In this document: positions 17,956 to 27,519 of the stretch, one piece after another
Layout: each line of letters opens with the position of its first letter
How positions within the stretch are numbered: position 1 is the stretch's first letter
Assembly: GCA_937876465.1 (NCBI GenBank)
Contig: CALEHV010000040.1
Coordinates: forward strand, 1 to 62,271
Origin: an uncultured Bacillota bacterium
GTDB taxonomy: Bacteria; Bacillota_I; Bacilli_A; RFN20; CAG-826
Reading direction: 5' to 3'
DNA: 62,271 nucleotides
Notes under the pieces: generated by a model
Databases searched by the model: none
Seen by the model: the letters and a program-made list of their open reading frames with translations, nothing else
Told to the model about the DNA's origin: nothing
Made by a program: the position numbers and the translations under genes

Positions 17956-17983
17956 TAGAATTAACGAACTACAAATCGTCACT

Positions 17984-18002
17984 GGACTGGCACTGCCAGT
18001 CC
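17984..18002 (+). promoter_or_regulatory. Intercistronic hairpin between oppA and oppB
   Basis: An 8-bp GC-rich stem, GGACTGGC and GCCAGTCC, with a 3-nt loop but no T run. It more likely shields the 3' end of the oppA message from decay, or attenuates partially, than acts as a full terminator. The oppB ribosome-binding site (AAAGGAAA) follows at about 18018. Confidence 0.6.
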
Positions 18003-18031
18003 TTTGGCGCTTATAAAGAAAGGAAAATCAA

Positions 18032-19213
18032 ATGGCTACATATATTATTGGTTACACATTAATTGCATTAGTTGTTGCTTTTGTTATTTTTGTTGAACTT
18101 GTAGGCCACAAGATTATCTTTAGAAACCACCAAAAAATTCAAACTATTTTTGGACACCCACTTCTGATGTACTCCTTAAAGAGAATCGGAAGTGCTTTAA
18201 TTTCTATTCTTTTAGCAATTATTGCTACATTCTTCTTAATTAGATTCAAAGTCATTATGAAAGGTGAGGAATTCTGCAAATTACTCATCTCCAACTTTGC
18301 TAAGATGGATCACGATATTGCTATGCAACAATGTGTTACTGCAAAAGCACAAATAGGTATTACTGATAACTGGTTTTTGGATTTAATTACCTACATTTTT
18401 AATATTCTTCCATTCCCAAAAACTGTTTGCAGAATCGACTACAACGAACCATTTGTCGCTGAAGTATCATCTTGTAGCGTCACCATCATGAATTTGGGCC
18501 AAGTTTACCAAATTACTGGTGAAGCTAAAGGTACATTTGTTACCGATTTGATCTTCAGACGTATGGGTACTTCATTCCAATTTGGAATTATTGCCTGTGT
18601 TGTTGAAGTCGCTCTTGGATACCCAATGGGTATTTTCATGGCAAAACACAAAGATGGAGTTTTTGACAAAATAGGAAATGCGTACATCATATCAATTGAT
18701 GCGATTCCTGGGGTTGCCTATTACTATATTTGGATGGCTTTACTATGTTCGCTTTTAGGACTACCTAGAGCCTTTGAAGAAGGCAATTTCTTAACTTTAT
18801 TAGCTCCGGCTCTCACGCTTGGCTTTACTGGTATGGCCGGTATTGCTCTGTGGGTTAGACGTTATATGCTTGATGAATTTAACTCTGATTACGTTAAATT
18901 TGCTAGAGCAAAAGGTCTTTCAGAGAACCGTATTTTATTTACACACGTTTTAAGAAACGCAGTTGTTCCACTAGTGCGTTCAATCCCATCAGCTATTTTG
19001 GGTGCTTTACTTGGAACATTCTACTTAGAGAAAATTTATGGCATTAATGGTGTTGGTATTTTAGCTGTTAACGTTGTTAGCCCTAACTCAATCGACTTCT
19101 ATACCTTACAAGGTATCGTTATCATTACTGCTTTAATTTCAGTTTTAAGCTACTTACTTGGCGATATTGTTACAGCAATTATCGATCCACGTGTTAGCTT
19201 CTCTGAAGAATAG
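18032..19213 (+). CDS. oppB: Oligopeptide ABC transporter permease OppB
   Basis: A 393-residue binding-protein-dependent permease. Two hydrophobic segments near the N-terminus (about 5-22 and 48-70) are followed by an extracytoplasmic insert of about 100 residues. The conserved permease core is at about 175-385, including the EAA loop region (YVKFARAKGLSENRILFTHVLRNA, cut here for clarity into its recognisable YVKFARAKGLSE part). Usual OppB proteins are about 305-320 residues, so an extra N-terminal helix and the loop account for the excess. It pairs with OppC to form the channel. Confidence 0.88.
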   Translation: MATYIIGYTLIALVVAFVIFVELVGHKIIFRNHQKIQTIFGHPLLMYSLKRIGSALISILLAIIATFFLIRFKVIMKGEEFCKLLISNFAKMDHDIAMQQCVTAKAQIGITDNWFLDLITYIFNILPFPKTVCRIDYNEPFVAEVSSCSVTIMNLGQVYQITGEAKGTFVTDLIFRRMGTSFQFGIIACVVEVALGYPMGIFMAKHKDGVFDKIGNAYIISIDAIPGVAYYYIWMALLCSLLGLPRAFEEGNFLTLLAPALTLGFTGMAGIALWVRRYMLDEFNSDYVKFARAKGLSENRILFTHVLRNAVVPLVRSIPSAILGALLGTFYLEKIYGINGVGILAVNVVSPNSIDFYTLQGIVIITALISVLSYLLGDIVTAIIDPRVSFSEE

Positions 19214-19231
19214 GAAAGGAGGATAAAGATT

Positions 19232-20224
19232 ATGCAAAATAACAGAATCGTCGATATTGATTCCGCTGTCTACCATAACGTAGAAGATTTATTTACTGTC
19301 GTTGGCACAAGCGAAGAAAATATTGAAAAATTATCATCCACTCCTTATTCATATTGGAGAGAAACATTTAAACAAGTTATTAAAAAGCCACTTGCTATTG
19401 CATGTGTTGCAATTTTACTTGTTTTATTATTCTTCACAATCTTCGGACCAATGATGTCATATCATGAATGGTTCGCAGATGCTGCTAGACCAGTTGAAGA
19501 ATTTGAACCAAACCTTCCATGGAACTCGGTTAACTGGTTCGGTACCTCTGGTGCCAAGATGGAATTCGCAAAGCGTGACCTATGGACAATGGTCTGGCTT
19601 GGTACTCAAAGATCGTTAGTCTTTGCAACTGTTGTTGCTCTTATTGACACTTTCTTAGGTATTTTAATTGGTTCATTATGGGGTTATTTTAGAAAGCTTG
19701 ACCCTATTCTAATTGAGTTACGTAACTTTGTTAGTAACATTCCAGACTTATTGCTTTATTTCTTATTAATGCAATTCTTGGAACGTTCATTCTGGACATT
19801 AGTTTTCTTGCTTTGCTTATTTGGATGGATGGGCCTTGCAGGATTTATTCGTAACCAAATCATTATTATTAGAAATCGTGACTATAACATTGCTTCGCTT
19901 TGTTTAGGAAGCAAACCAAAAGCTATGATTACTCATAACTTATTACCATATTTGGTAAGTATCATTGTTACAGTTGTTTCTACTGCTATCCCAGGTGCTA
20001 TTTCAAGCGAAGTCGGTCTCGCCTTCTTCGGTTTATCATTCTCAAAAGCACAAGGTGAAATTACTTTAGGACAATTATTAACTGCTGTTACCGATAAAGG
20101 TGAGTGGCTAACTAACCCGAACCTGCTTATAGTTCCGCTTATTGTCATGGTTCCGTTAACGGTCTGTTTCTTCTATCTCGGACTTGTTTTAGCTGATGCT
20201 ACGGACCCGAAGACGCATCGTTAG
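19232..20224 (+). CDS. oppC: Oligopeptide ABC transporter permease OppC
   Basis: A 330-residue permease subunit. The N-terminal cytoplasmic stretch of about 50 residues leads into the first membrane helix (about 53-72), and the BPD permease core contains the EAA-type loop (DYNIASLCLGSKPK, about 208-221) that contacts the ATPases. GTQRSLVFA and PGAISSEVGLAFFGLS match OppC/DppC patterns. It is preceded by a strong AAAGGAGG site, 18 nt after oppB, in the same operon. Confidence 0.9.
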   Translation: MQNNRIVDIDSAVYHNVEDLFTVVGTSEENIEKLSSTPYSYWRETFKQVIKKPLAIACVAILLVLLFFTIFGPMMSYHEWFADAARPVEEFEPNLPWNSVNWFGTSGAKMEFAKRDLWTMVWLGTQRSLVFATVVALIDTFLGILIGSLWGYFRKLDPILIELRNFVSNIPDLLLYFLLMQFLERSFWTLVFLLCLFGWMGLAGFIRNQIIIIRNRDYNIASLCLGSKPKAMITHNLLPYLVSIIVTVVSTAIPGAISSEVGLAFFGLSFSKAQGEITLGQLLTAVTDKGEWLTNPNLLIVPLIVMVPLTVCFFYLGLVLADATDPKTHR

Positions 20225-20236
20225 AAAGGAGATACT

Positions 20237-21304
20237 ATGGAAAACGATATTATTTTATCTGTTAAAAACTTATCCGTAGGATTCCTCTCTCACGGTAAGA
20301 AAATGAATGTTATTCGTGATGTCACAATTGACATCCATAGAGGAGAAACATTCGCAATTGTTGGTGAATCAGGTTCTGGTAAATCTGTCTTTACAAAGAC
20401 ATTTACAGGCATGCTTGAATCAAATGGTTTCATTTCAAATGGCTCAATTATGTTTGACGGAATTGATTTAACTCAATTAAAGAAACCTAAAGATTGGTTT
20501 GGAATTCGCGGCAAAAGAATTGCCACAATTTTCCAAGATCCAATGACATCATTAAATCCATTGTTCTCAATCGGTTATCAAATTGAAGAAGTTTTAATGC
20601 TTCACCATGGCATGTCCAGAAAAGAAGCAAAAGCAGAAGCAATTAATCTTCTTAAGAAGGTTAGAATTCCTGATGCAGAACACAGAATTAATGATTATCC
20701 ATTCCAATATTCTGGTGGTATGAGACAAAGAGTTGTTATTGCTATTGCTCTTGCTTGCCGTCCAGAGATTTTAATCTGTGATGAACCAACTACCGCTCTT
20801 GATGTTACAGTTCAAGCTCAAATCTTAGCTTTAATTAGAGAACTTCAAGAAGAATATAAATGGACTACTATTTTTATTACACACGACCTTGGCGTTGTTG
20901 CTAACGTCGCAAACCGTATTGCTGTTATGTATGGTGGACAAATCGTCGAATATGGTACTGCAGAAGATATTTTCTACAATCCTGCACATCCATATACATG
21001 GGCTTTACTTTCCTCTTTACCTCAATTAGGTACAAAGGATGAACCTCTTGTATACATTAAAGGTAATCCACCTTCATTTAACGCAGAAATTGTTGGTGAC
21101 GCCTTTGCTATTCGTAATGAATATGCTATGAAGATTGACTATGTCAGCGAACCTCCAATGTTCAAAATTAGTGATACTCACTATGCAAAGACATGGTTAC
21201 TTGATCCTCGTGCACCAAAGGTTGAAAAACCAAAAATTATTCAAAATCTTAAAGAGCGTATTGAATCCGCTGCTAAAGAATTAGGAAGAGGAGGTAACAA
21301 ATAA
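20237..21304 (+). CDS. oppD: Oligopeptide ABC transporter ATPase OppD
   Basis: A 355-residue ATPase. Walker A GESGSGKS is at residues 43-50, the ABC signature SGGMRQR at 159-165, Walker B ILICDEP at 178-184 and the switch His in ITHDLG near 215. The C-terminal oligopeptide-transporter extension (HPYTWALLSSLPQLG) is present, but the cysteine cluster for an iron-sulfur site found in many OppD/DppD proteins is not seen. It energises peptide import with OppF. AAAGGAG precedes the ATG, and the stop overlaps the oppF start. Confidence 0.93.
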   Translation: MENDIILSVKNLSVGFLSHGKKMNVIRDVTIDIHRGETFAIVGESGSGKSVFTKTFTGMLESNGFISNGSIMFDGIDLTQLKKPKDWFGIRGKRIATIFQDPMTSLNPLFSIGYQIEEVLMLHHGMSRKEAKAEAINLLKKVRIPDAEHRINDYPFQYSGGMRQRVVIAIALACRPEILICDEPTTALDVTVQAQILALIRELQEEYKWTTIFITHDLGVVANVANRIAVMYGGQIVEYGTAEDIFYNPAHPYTWALLSSLPQLGTKDEPLVYIKGNPPSFNAEIVGDAFAIRNEYAMKIDYVSEPPMFKISDTHYAKTWLLDPRAPKVEKPKIIQNLKERIESAAKELGRGGNK

Positions 21305-22398
21305 TGGAAGAAAATAAATTACAACCTCGTACCTATATTGAAGTCGTGGGAATTCCTGAAGCTCCAAAGGATAAGAAAGAACTCAAAAAGTTAGCTAAAG
21401 AGCAAGCTAAAAATAAAGAAAAGAATGTTAACTACGATGATATTGTTGGAGACAAAGATAACATCGTAACATTAAAACACGTTAACATTGGCTTTAAAAA
21501 CGGACTCGAAACACGTGTCGTTGTTGAAGATTTTAACTTAGCAATTAAGCGTGGCGAAATTTTCGGTCTTGTTGGTGAATCTGGCTCTGGAAAAACTACA
21601 ATCGGACGTTCAATTATGAGAATCATCCCTATTTTAAGTGGTGATATCGATTATAACGGACACAAGATTAGTGGAAAACTTAGTAAAAAAGATTCACATA
21701 ATTTAAAAACAAAGATTCAAATGATCTTCCAAGATCCATCTGCATCTTTAAACGACCGTGCAAATATTGACTATATTGTTTCAGAAGGTATTCGCGCATT
21801 CCATATGTACGAAAACGAACAAGATAGACTCAATAAAATTACAGAGATGATGAAACGTGTTGGACTACGTCCAGAACACTTAAAACGTTATCCTCATGAA
21901 TTCTCTGGCGGTCAAAGACAACGTGTAGGTATCGCACGTTCCATGTTAATGAATCCTGATTTCGTCGTTGCTGATGAACCAATTTCAGCTCTAGACGTTT
22001 CTATTCGTGCTCAAATTTTGAACCTTATCAAAGAGTTCCAAAAAGAGAGAAACATGACAGTCTTATTTATTGCTCACGACTTATCAGTCGTTAGATACAT
22101 TTCAGACAGAATTGGTGTTATTTATGGTGGACATTTAGTTGAGTTAACTAATGCAAATCGTTTATTTGAATGTCCTTTACACCCATACACCAAGTCCTTA
22201 TTGAGCGCTATTCCACTTCCTGATCCAGTTAGTGAAAAACACAAAGAGATTATTTCGTACAACCCATTTGACCATCATTATAAATGGGATGATGTTCCAC
22301 AACTTTACGAAGTTGAAGAAGGACATTATGTACGTTGTAACCTTGCTGAACTTGCACAATATAAGGAAATTATTGCAAAGAAAGGAGGCAAAAAATAA
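21304..22398 (+). CDS. oppF: Oligopeptide ABC transporter ATPase OppF
   Basis: A 364-residue ATPase. It starts with a lysine/glutamate-rich extension of about 50 residues (several KK repeats), then Walker A GESGSGKT (91-98), signature SGGQRQR (201-207) and Walker B VVADEP near 221-226. HPYTKSLLSAIP is the usual OppF C-terminal mark. Start and stop both overlap neighbours by one or a few bases, so translation is coupled through oppD-oppF and into the LRR gene. The N-terminal basic extension is not part of the common family core. Confidence 0.93.
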   Translation: MEENKLQPRTYIEVVGIPEAPKDKKELKKLAKEQAKNKEKNVNYDDIVGDKDNIVTLKHVNIGFKNGLETRVVVEDFNLAIKRGEIFGLVGESGSGKTTIGRSIMRIIPILSGDIDYNGHKISGKLSKKDSHNLKTKIQMIFQDPSASLNDRANIDYIVSEGIRAFHMYENEQDRLNKITEMMKRVGLRPEHLKRYPHEFSGGQRQRVGIARSMLMNPDFVVADEPISALDVSIRAQILNLIKEFQKERNMTVLFIAHDLSVVRYISDRIGVIYGGHLVELTNANRLFECPLHPYTKSLLSAIPLPDPVSEKHKEIISYNPFDHHYKWDDVPQLYEVEEGHYVRCNLAELAQYKEIIAKKGGKK

Positions 22399-24836
22399 TG
22401 GAATACATTGAACCAAAACCAGTGGATAACGATCCTAAAAAGAAAAGAAACAAAATTATTATTGCCTCGGTAAGTGGTGCATTAGCAGCAACTCTAGTTG
22501 TTGTTGGTTATATCCATTTAATCAAAAATGTTTTTATCGAATTTGATCACATCGAACTCTATACCTATACATATAGAACCGATGAACCAGATGGAGGCAT
22601 TACAATTACTGGTATTGATCCAGAAGCAAAGCTTCCTTCAAAACTCAGAATTCCAACAAAATTAAACGGCAAAAAAGTTGTCGCTTTAGGAGATAATCTT
22701 TTTGAAAAGACAGCCGGTTTAGTTGAAGTTATTATTCCTGATTCAATTGAGTCAATTGGTGAAAAGTGCTTCTTTGATTGTGAAGACTTAGAAAGATTTA
22801 ACGTTCCAAGTAAGTTAAAAACTATTGGAAAAGAAGCTTTTGATGGAACTAAATGGTTCGACAATAAAGATGATGGCGCTGTTACAATTGGCGAATGTAT
22901 CTATAGATACAAAGGCGAAATGGAACCAGATACTGCTATCGTTGCTAGTGAAGATTCACCAGCAGCATATGCACACGCAAACTATTTTGATATTTCAAAA
23001 TATAGTTTTGCTGCTGCGGGAGCTTTCGCTGATAAGGAAAACCTAACATATGTTGAACTTCCTGATTCATTTACTGAAGTTACAGATTCATTATTCTCTG
23101 GATGTGTTTATCTTGAAGAAGTTGTCTTAGATCAAAATATCATCATTATTGGAAACGAGGCATTTAGAGATTGTACAAAACTTACAAACCCTAATATTCT
23201 TACTGATTATGTTTTATCAATTGGTGATTTTGCATTTGCTAACTGTGACTTAACTGGAGAACTTAGATTCTCACCATTAGTCAGTGAAATTGGGGAAGGT
23301 GCTTTTGCTGATAATGAATCATTAACTAAAGTTATATTACCTTCATTCTTAGCAGAAATTAGAGATTATACTTTCTCAAACTGCACAAGCTTAGTTGACG
23401 TTGAATTCAATGCACAAGAGTTCATGGTTTACAATCCAGAAAATGTATTGTTGGATAAGATTGGTTCTACAATTTCGTATATCGGTGCATCTGCATTCGA
23501 AAATACTGCAATTGAAGAATTCAGAATTCCATTCAACGTTTCAACAATTAAGAGCCAAGCATTTGCTAACTGTCCAAACCTTGAAAGAGTTTATACATTA
23601 GAAAATACTTGGGGAAAACATCAAAATATTTGGGTTTGGAACGAAGGCCAAGGAAAATACGGCTGGGAAGAATCTGAATCCACATATATGGGTTTATTAT
23701 CAATTGATGAAGGCGTATTCAAAAATTCGCCAAAATTTGAAGGTCTTGTCTTAGACGTTTGTGATGAAAATAACAACGTTACCCATATTTCGGAATTAGA
23801 CGAAGTTACAATTCCTGTAACATTATCAAATTTAGGTGGAACAAACTTTGATTCAGAATTATTTGCTGGAACAAGTATTAATACATTAAATATTGGCAAA
23901 GATTTTACGAATGTTATTAATAGCACACAAATTACTGATGAAGATGAAAGATATATTTATCTTTCTGAATTAAATGAAGATCGTTTAGAAATCTTACCTC
24001 CATCACTTTGCTATGCGCAAACATACAACTCAGAAAATCCTAGCGAAACACTTGATTTAACTTGCGATAAACTTGTTGAAGTTAACTTTGGCGTATTAGT
24101 CAAAGATGCCTCTGATCAAATTCTCAAGACACCAACAGTTAAGAGAATAAATTCTAAGGCGTTTAAAGGTGCTTCTAACCTTGTAAACTTCACAATGGGA
24201 GATACAGTCGAAGAAATGGGCACAAACATTTTTGAAGATTGTGCAAAATTAAAAACAATCTCCTTATCTGATTCATTAAAGGTTATTTCAAATAAATGTT
24301 TCTATAACTGTGTTGAACTTGAAGCAATTGTTATTCCTGAAACTGTACGCACAATTGGCGATGACGCATTTAATGGATGCTCAAAATTAGCAAGCGTAAC
24401 TTATGCAGGAGAGCACAATGTCGATTCAATTGGTAACTATGCATTCAAGAACTGTACATCTTTGTTATCATTTGATGCAGGATCGTGTGAAGTTGTTGGA
24501 AAAGGCGCATTTGAAGGATGCATAAGTCTCTCTTCAATCATATTCACCTCTTCTACAAAGGTTCCTTCTATCAAAACAGATTTATTTAAAGGATGTTCAA
24601 GCTTAAATAATGTTGTACTTGATGAAAATATTGCCGTTATTGAAAAATCTTCTTTTGAAGGCTGTTCATCATTAACAAGCATTACATTGAAGTATAACGG
24701 TGTTGTTAAAGTTGAAGCCGATTCCTTTAAAGATGTAAGTCTTTCAGAAGTAAGAGTACCTGCTTCACAAATTGAAGCTTATCAAGCGAGCGAAGCTTGG
24801 GCACTTATCTGCACAAACTTTGTTGCAATTGATTAA
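22398..24836 (+). CDS. Membrane-anchored LRR (BspA-type) protein in the opp operon
   Basis: An 812-residue protein. Its short N-terminus is cytoplasmic, a single membrane segment lies at about 22-42, and the rest is extracytoplasmic, built from many LRR_5 (BspA-type) units of about 22-24 residues. Typical repeats read FEGCSSLTSITL, FKNCTSLLSF or FANCPNLERV. The start overlaps the end of oppF (RBS AAAGGAGG), so it belongs to the transporter operon, and a terminator follows. BspA-type proteins usually mediate adhesion or ligand binding. A link to peptide capture is suggested only by the operon position. The TM anchor lacks a lipobox, unlike the other surface proteins nearby. Confidence 0.85.
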   Translation: MEYIEPKPVDNDPKKKRNKIIIASVSGALAATLVVVGYIHLIKNVFIEFDHIELYTYTYRTDEPDGGITITGIDPEAKLPSKLRIPTKLNGKKVVALGDNLFEKTAGLVEVIIPDSIESIGEKCFFDCEDLERFNVPSKLKTIGKEAFDGTKWFDNKDDGAVTIGECIYRYKGEMEPDTAIVASEDSPAAYAHANYFDISKYSFAAAGAFADKENLTYVELPDSFTEVTDSLFSGCVYLEEVVLDQNIIIIGNEAFRDCTKLTNPNILTDYVLSIGDFAFANCDLTGELRFSPLVSEIGEGAFADNESLTKVILPSFLAEIRDYTFSNCTSLVDVEFNAQEFMVYNPENVLLDKIGSTISYIGASAFENTAIEEFRIPFNVSTIKSQAFANCPNLERVYTLENTWGKHQNIWVWNEGQGKYGWEESESTYMGLLSIDEGVFKNSPKFEGLVLDVCDENNNVTHISELDEVTIPVTLSNLGGTNFDSELFAGTSINTLNIGKDFTNVINSTQITDEDERYIYLSELNEDRLEILPPSLCYAQTYNSENPSETLDLTCDKLVEVNFGVLVKDASDQILKTPTVKRINSKAFKGASNLVNFTMGDTVEEMGTNIFEDCAKLKTISLSDSLKVISNKCFYNCVELEAIVIPETVRTIGDDAFNGCSKLASVTYAGEHNVDSIGNYAFKNCTSLLSFDAGSCEVVGKGAFEGCISLSSIIFTSSTKVPSIKTDLFKGCSSLNNVVLDENIAVIEKSSFEGCSSLTSITLKYNGVVKVEADSFKDVSLSEVRVPASQIEAYQASEAWALICTNFVAID

Positions 24837-24854
24837 TTGTTAATATTAAGGTTT

Positions 24855-24883
24855 AGACCGTCTAAAGACGGTCTTTTCTTTTT
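24855..24883 (+). terminator. Terminator of the opp operon
   Basis: AGACCGTC (24855-24862) and GACGGTCT (24867-24874) with loop TAAA, then TTTCTTTTT. Confidence 0.9.
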
Positions 24884-25139
24884 ACTTTAGAGTACAAATC
24901 AAAAAGAGAAAAATTACATATCACATATGCATTTTTGTGCAACATGATAATAGATATTTTCGCATTTTTTAGGCACTTTTTTTGAAAAAGTTGTACAGTG
25001 TATGAAAATTATCAATTTTTTGCATATTTTTTATTTATTTTCATATATACTTTTATCACATTCACAAATTTTGAAAACGTGAAATCGAAATACACATATT
25101 CCACATATTTTATATTTATATAAGGAAGGAGATAAAAAT
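24884..25139 (+). promoter_or_regulatory. Very AT-rich upstream region of nrdD with CACATAT repeats
   Basis: This 256-bp stretch holds no gene. It contains CACATAT at 24922-24928, 25093-25099 and 25102-25108; the last two are in tandem, 9 bp apart, next to the presumed promoter. Several T-runs and a weak ACTTTTTTTGAAAAAGT hairpin lie between. A -10-like TATATT or TTTATA and a strong AAGGAAGGAG ribosome-binding site precede nrdD. The repeats could be a binding site for an nrd regulator such as NrdR, but they do not form its usual palindrome. Confidence 0.4.
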
Positions 25140-27518
25140 ATGTTATCAGTTAAAAAACGTGATGGCTCTTTAGAAGAATTTAATCTTTCTAAGATTGAAA
25201 ACGCTATTGAGCGTGCATTCATGGCAGAACACAAGTTCTACAATTCTGACATTATTCAAATGTTAGCATTACGTACAACTGCTCAATTTAATAGCAAAAT
25301 TGTTCAAGATGTTATTGGAATTGAAGATATCCAAGACGCAGTTGAAGTCGTTTTAATTCAAGCAGGTTACATTGATGTTGCTCGTAGCTACATCATTTAC
25401 CGTAAACAACACGAGAATCTAAGACAATTAAAAGAAACAAACATTGATTACAAGAATGTTATTAACAACTACTTAAAGATCAATGACTGGAGAGTTAAGG
25501 AAAACTCAACAGTTACTTATTCTGTTGGTGGACTTATTCTCTCAAACAGTGGTGCTGTTACAGCAAACTATTGGTTAAGTGAAGTTTATGATCAAGAAAT
25601 TGCAAATGCACATAGATCTGCAGATATTCATATCCATGATTTATCAATGCTTACAGGTTACTGCGCAGGTTGGTCACTTAAACAACTTATTCAAGAAGGA
25701 TTAGGAGGAGTTCCTGGTAAGATTACATCAGCTCCAGCAAACCACCTTTCAACCCTTTGTAACCAAATGGTTAACTTCTTAGGAATTATGCAAAATGAAT
25801 GGGCTGGTGCTCAAGCATTCTCATCATTCGATACTTATTTAGCTCCATTTGTTAAGAAAGATAATCTTACTTACAAAGAAGTCAAACAATGCATTCAATC
25901 ATTCATTTATGGTGTTAACACTCCATCAAGATGGGGAACACAAGCACCATTCACAAACATTACATTAGACTGGACAGTTCCAAATGATATGGCTGAACTC
26001 AACTGTATTGTTGGTGGAAAAGAAATGGACTTCAAATACAAAGATTGTAAGCCAGAAATGGATATGATCAACAAAGCCTTTATTGAAGTCATGATTGAAG
26101 GCGATGCTAATGGACGTGGATTCCAATACCCAATTCCAACATATTCCATTACAAGAACATTCGACTGGTCTGAAACTGAGAATAATAAATTATTATTCAC
26201 AATGACAGCTAAATACGGTACTCCATATTTCTCAAATTATATTAATTCAGATATGGAACCAAGCGACGTTCGTTCAATGTGCTGTAGATTACGTCTTGAT
26301 TTACGTGAATTACGTAAGAAATCTGGTGGTTTCTTCGGTTCAGGTGAATCCACAGGTTCTATCGGTGTTGTTACAATCAATATGCCAAGAATTGCTTACT
26401 TAGCAACAGATGAAGCAGACTTCTATTCTAGATTAGACAAAATCATGGATGTGTCCGCACGTTCATTAAAGGTTAAACGTAATACAATTACTGCTCTTCT
26501 TGAAGCTGGATTATATCCATATACAAAACGTTATTTAGGTACATTCAATAACCACTTCTCAACAATCGGATTAGTTGGTATGAACGAAGCTTGCTTAAAT
26601 GCTCGTTGGATTAAGAAAGACTTAACAAACGAAGAAGCTCAAAAATTCACAAAAGATGTTCTCAATCACATGAGAGAAAGACTCTCTGATTATCAAGAAC
26701 TTTATGGCGATTTGTATAACCTTGAAGCTACACCTGCAGAATCAACTTCATATCGTTTAGCAAAACACGATAAGGCTAAATATCCAGATATCATTACAGC
26801 AAGTGAAAGTGGCAATACACCATACTACACAAACAGCTCTCACTTACCTGTTAACTTCACAGAAGACATCTTCAAAGCTCTTGATATTCAAGATGAATTA
26901 CAAACACTTTATACATCTGGAACAGTCTTCCATGCATTCTTAGGACAAAAACTTCCTTCATATAAATCATGTATGAATTTAGTTCGTAAGATCGCAGAAA
27001 ACTATCACATTCCTTACTACACAATGTCTCCAACATACTCTGTTTGTAAGGAACACGGATATATTGACGGCGAACAATACACATGTCCAAAATGTGGTGC
27101 AAAGACAGAAGTCTATTCACGTATTACTGGATACTATCGTCCAATTCAAAACTGGAATGATGGTAAGACCGAAGAATACAAGATGCGTAAAGAATATGAT
27201 ATTTCCAAATCACATTTAACACATGATGTTCACAAAGAATGTTCATGCAAAGAATGTCACGAAGAAGAAAATTCAAACGAAGCATTAAATGAAACATTAC
27301 TCTTTGGTACAAAAACATGCCCAAATTGTAAGATGGCAAAAATGCTCTTAGATAAAGCTGGAATTAAATATCGCTTTGTTGATGCAGAAGAAGAAGTTGA
27401 AATGACAAGACAATTCGAAATTAAGAAAGCGCCAACATTAATCGTTCCTTCAAAAGACGGCGTTATCAAATTAGAAAACGCATCAAATATTAAAGGATAT
27501 ATTGAAGGTCTACATTAA
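25140..27518 (+). CDS. nrdD: Anaerobic (class III) ribonucleotide reductase with fused C-terminal glutaredoxin domain
   Basis: A 792-residue enzyme that reduces ribonucleoside triphosphates to deoxy forms under anoxia. Residues 1-90 are an ATP-cone regulatory domain (LSVKKRDGSLEEF). The reductase barrel follows, then a zinc site CKEHGYIDGEQYTCPKC (Cys636, His639, Cys649, Cys652) and the glycyl-radical loop RITGYYRP with Gly664. After a Cys/His-rich linker (about 690-715) comes an extra domain of about 80 residues with CPNC at 727-730, KAPTLIVP as the cis-proline segment, and the fold order of glutaredoxin/NrdH. It has a GGAGG site. The fused domain suggests thiol-based reduction rather than formate. 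The flavoprotein gene 2 bp downstream is the likely reductase partner. Confidence 0.95.
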   Translation: MLSVKKRDGSLEEFNLSKIENAIERAFMAEHKFYNSDIIQMLALRTTAQFNSKIVQDVIGIEDIQDAVEVVLIQAGYIDVARSYIIYRKQHENLRQLKETNIDYKNVINNYLKINDWRVKENSTVTYSVGGLILSNSGAVTANYWLSEVYDQEIANAHRSADIHIHDLSMLTGYCAGWSLKQLIQEGLGGVPGKITSAPANHLSTLCNQMVNFLGIMQNEWAGAQAFSSFDTYLAPFVKKDNLTYKEVKQCIQSFIYGVNTPSRWGTQAPFTNITLDWTVPNDMAELNCIVGGKEMDFKYKDCKPEMDMINKAFIEVMIEGDANGRGFQYPIPTYSITRTFDWSETENNKLLFTMTAKYGTPYFSNYINSDMEPSDVRSMCCRLRLDLRELRKKSGGFFGSGESTGSIGVVTINMPRIAYLATDEADFYSRLDKIMDVSARSLKVKRNTITALLEAGLYPYTKRYLGTFNNHFSTIGLVGMNEACLNARWIKKDLTNEEAQKFTKDVLNHMRERLSDYQELYGDLYNLEATPAESTSYRLAKHDKAKYPDIITASESGNTPYYTNSSHLPVNFTEDIFKALDIQDELQTLYTSGTVFHAFLGQKLPSYKSCMNLVRKIAENYHIPYYTMSPTYSVCKEHGYIDGEQYTCPKCGAKTEVYSRITGYYRPIQNWNDGKTEEYKMRKEYDISKSHLTHDVHKECSCKECHEEENSNEALNETLLFGTKTCPNCKMAKMLLDKAGIKYRFVDAEEEVEMTRQFEIKKAPTLIVPSKDGVIKLENASNIKGYIEGLH

Positions 27519-27519
27519 T

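Noticed and set aside
22398..24836. DNA tandem repeats in the LRR gene
   Set aside because: The repeats are at the protein level only; DNA copies have diverged, as normal for BspA-type LRRs.
25093..25108. NrdR box upstream of nrdD
   Set aside because: The CACATAT copies are direct repeats, not the palindrome with defined spacing expected for NrdR; kept only as unspecified repeats.
27502..27519. Longer start for the flavoprotein inside nrdD
   Set aside because: The extra six residues overlap nrdD in another frame and precede the normal first strand of the FAD domain.
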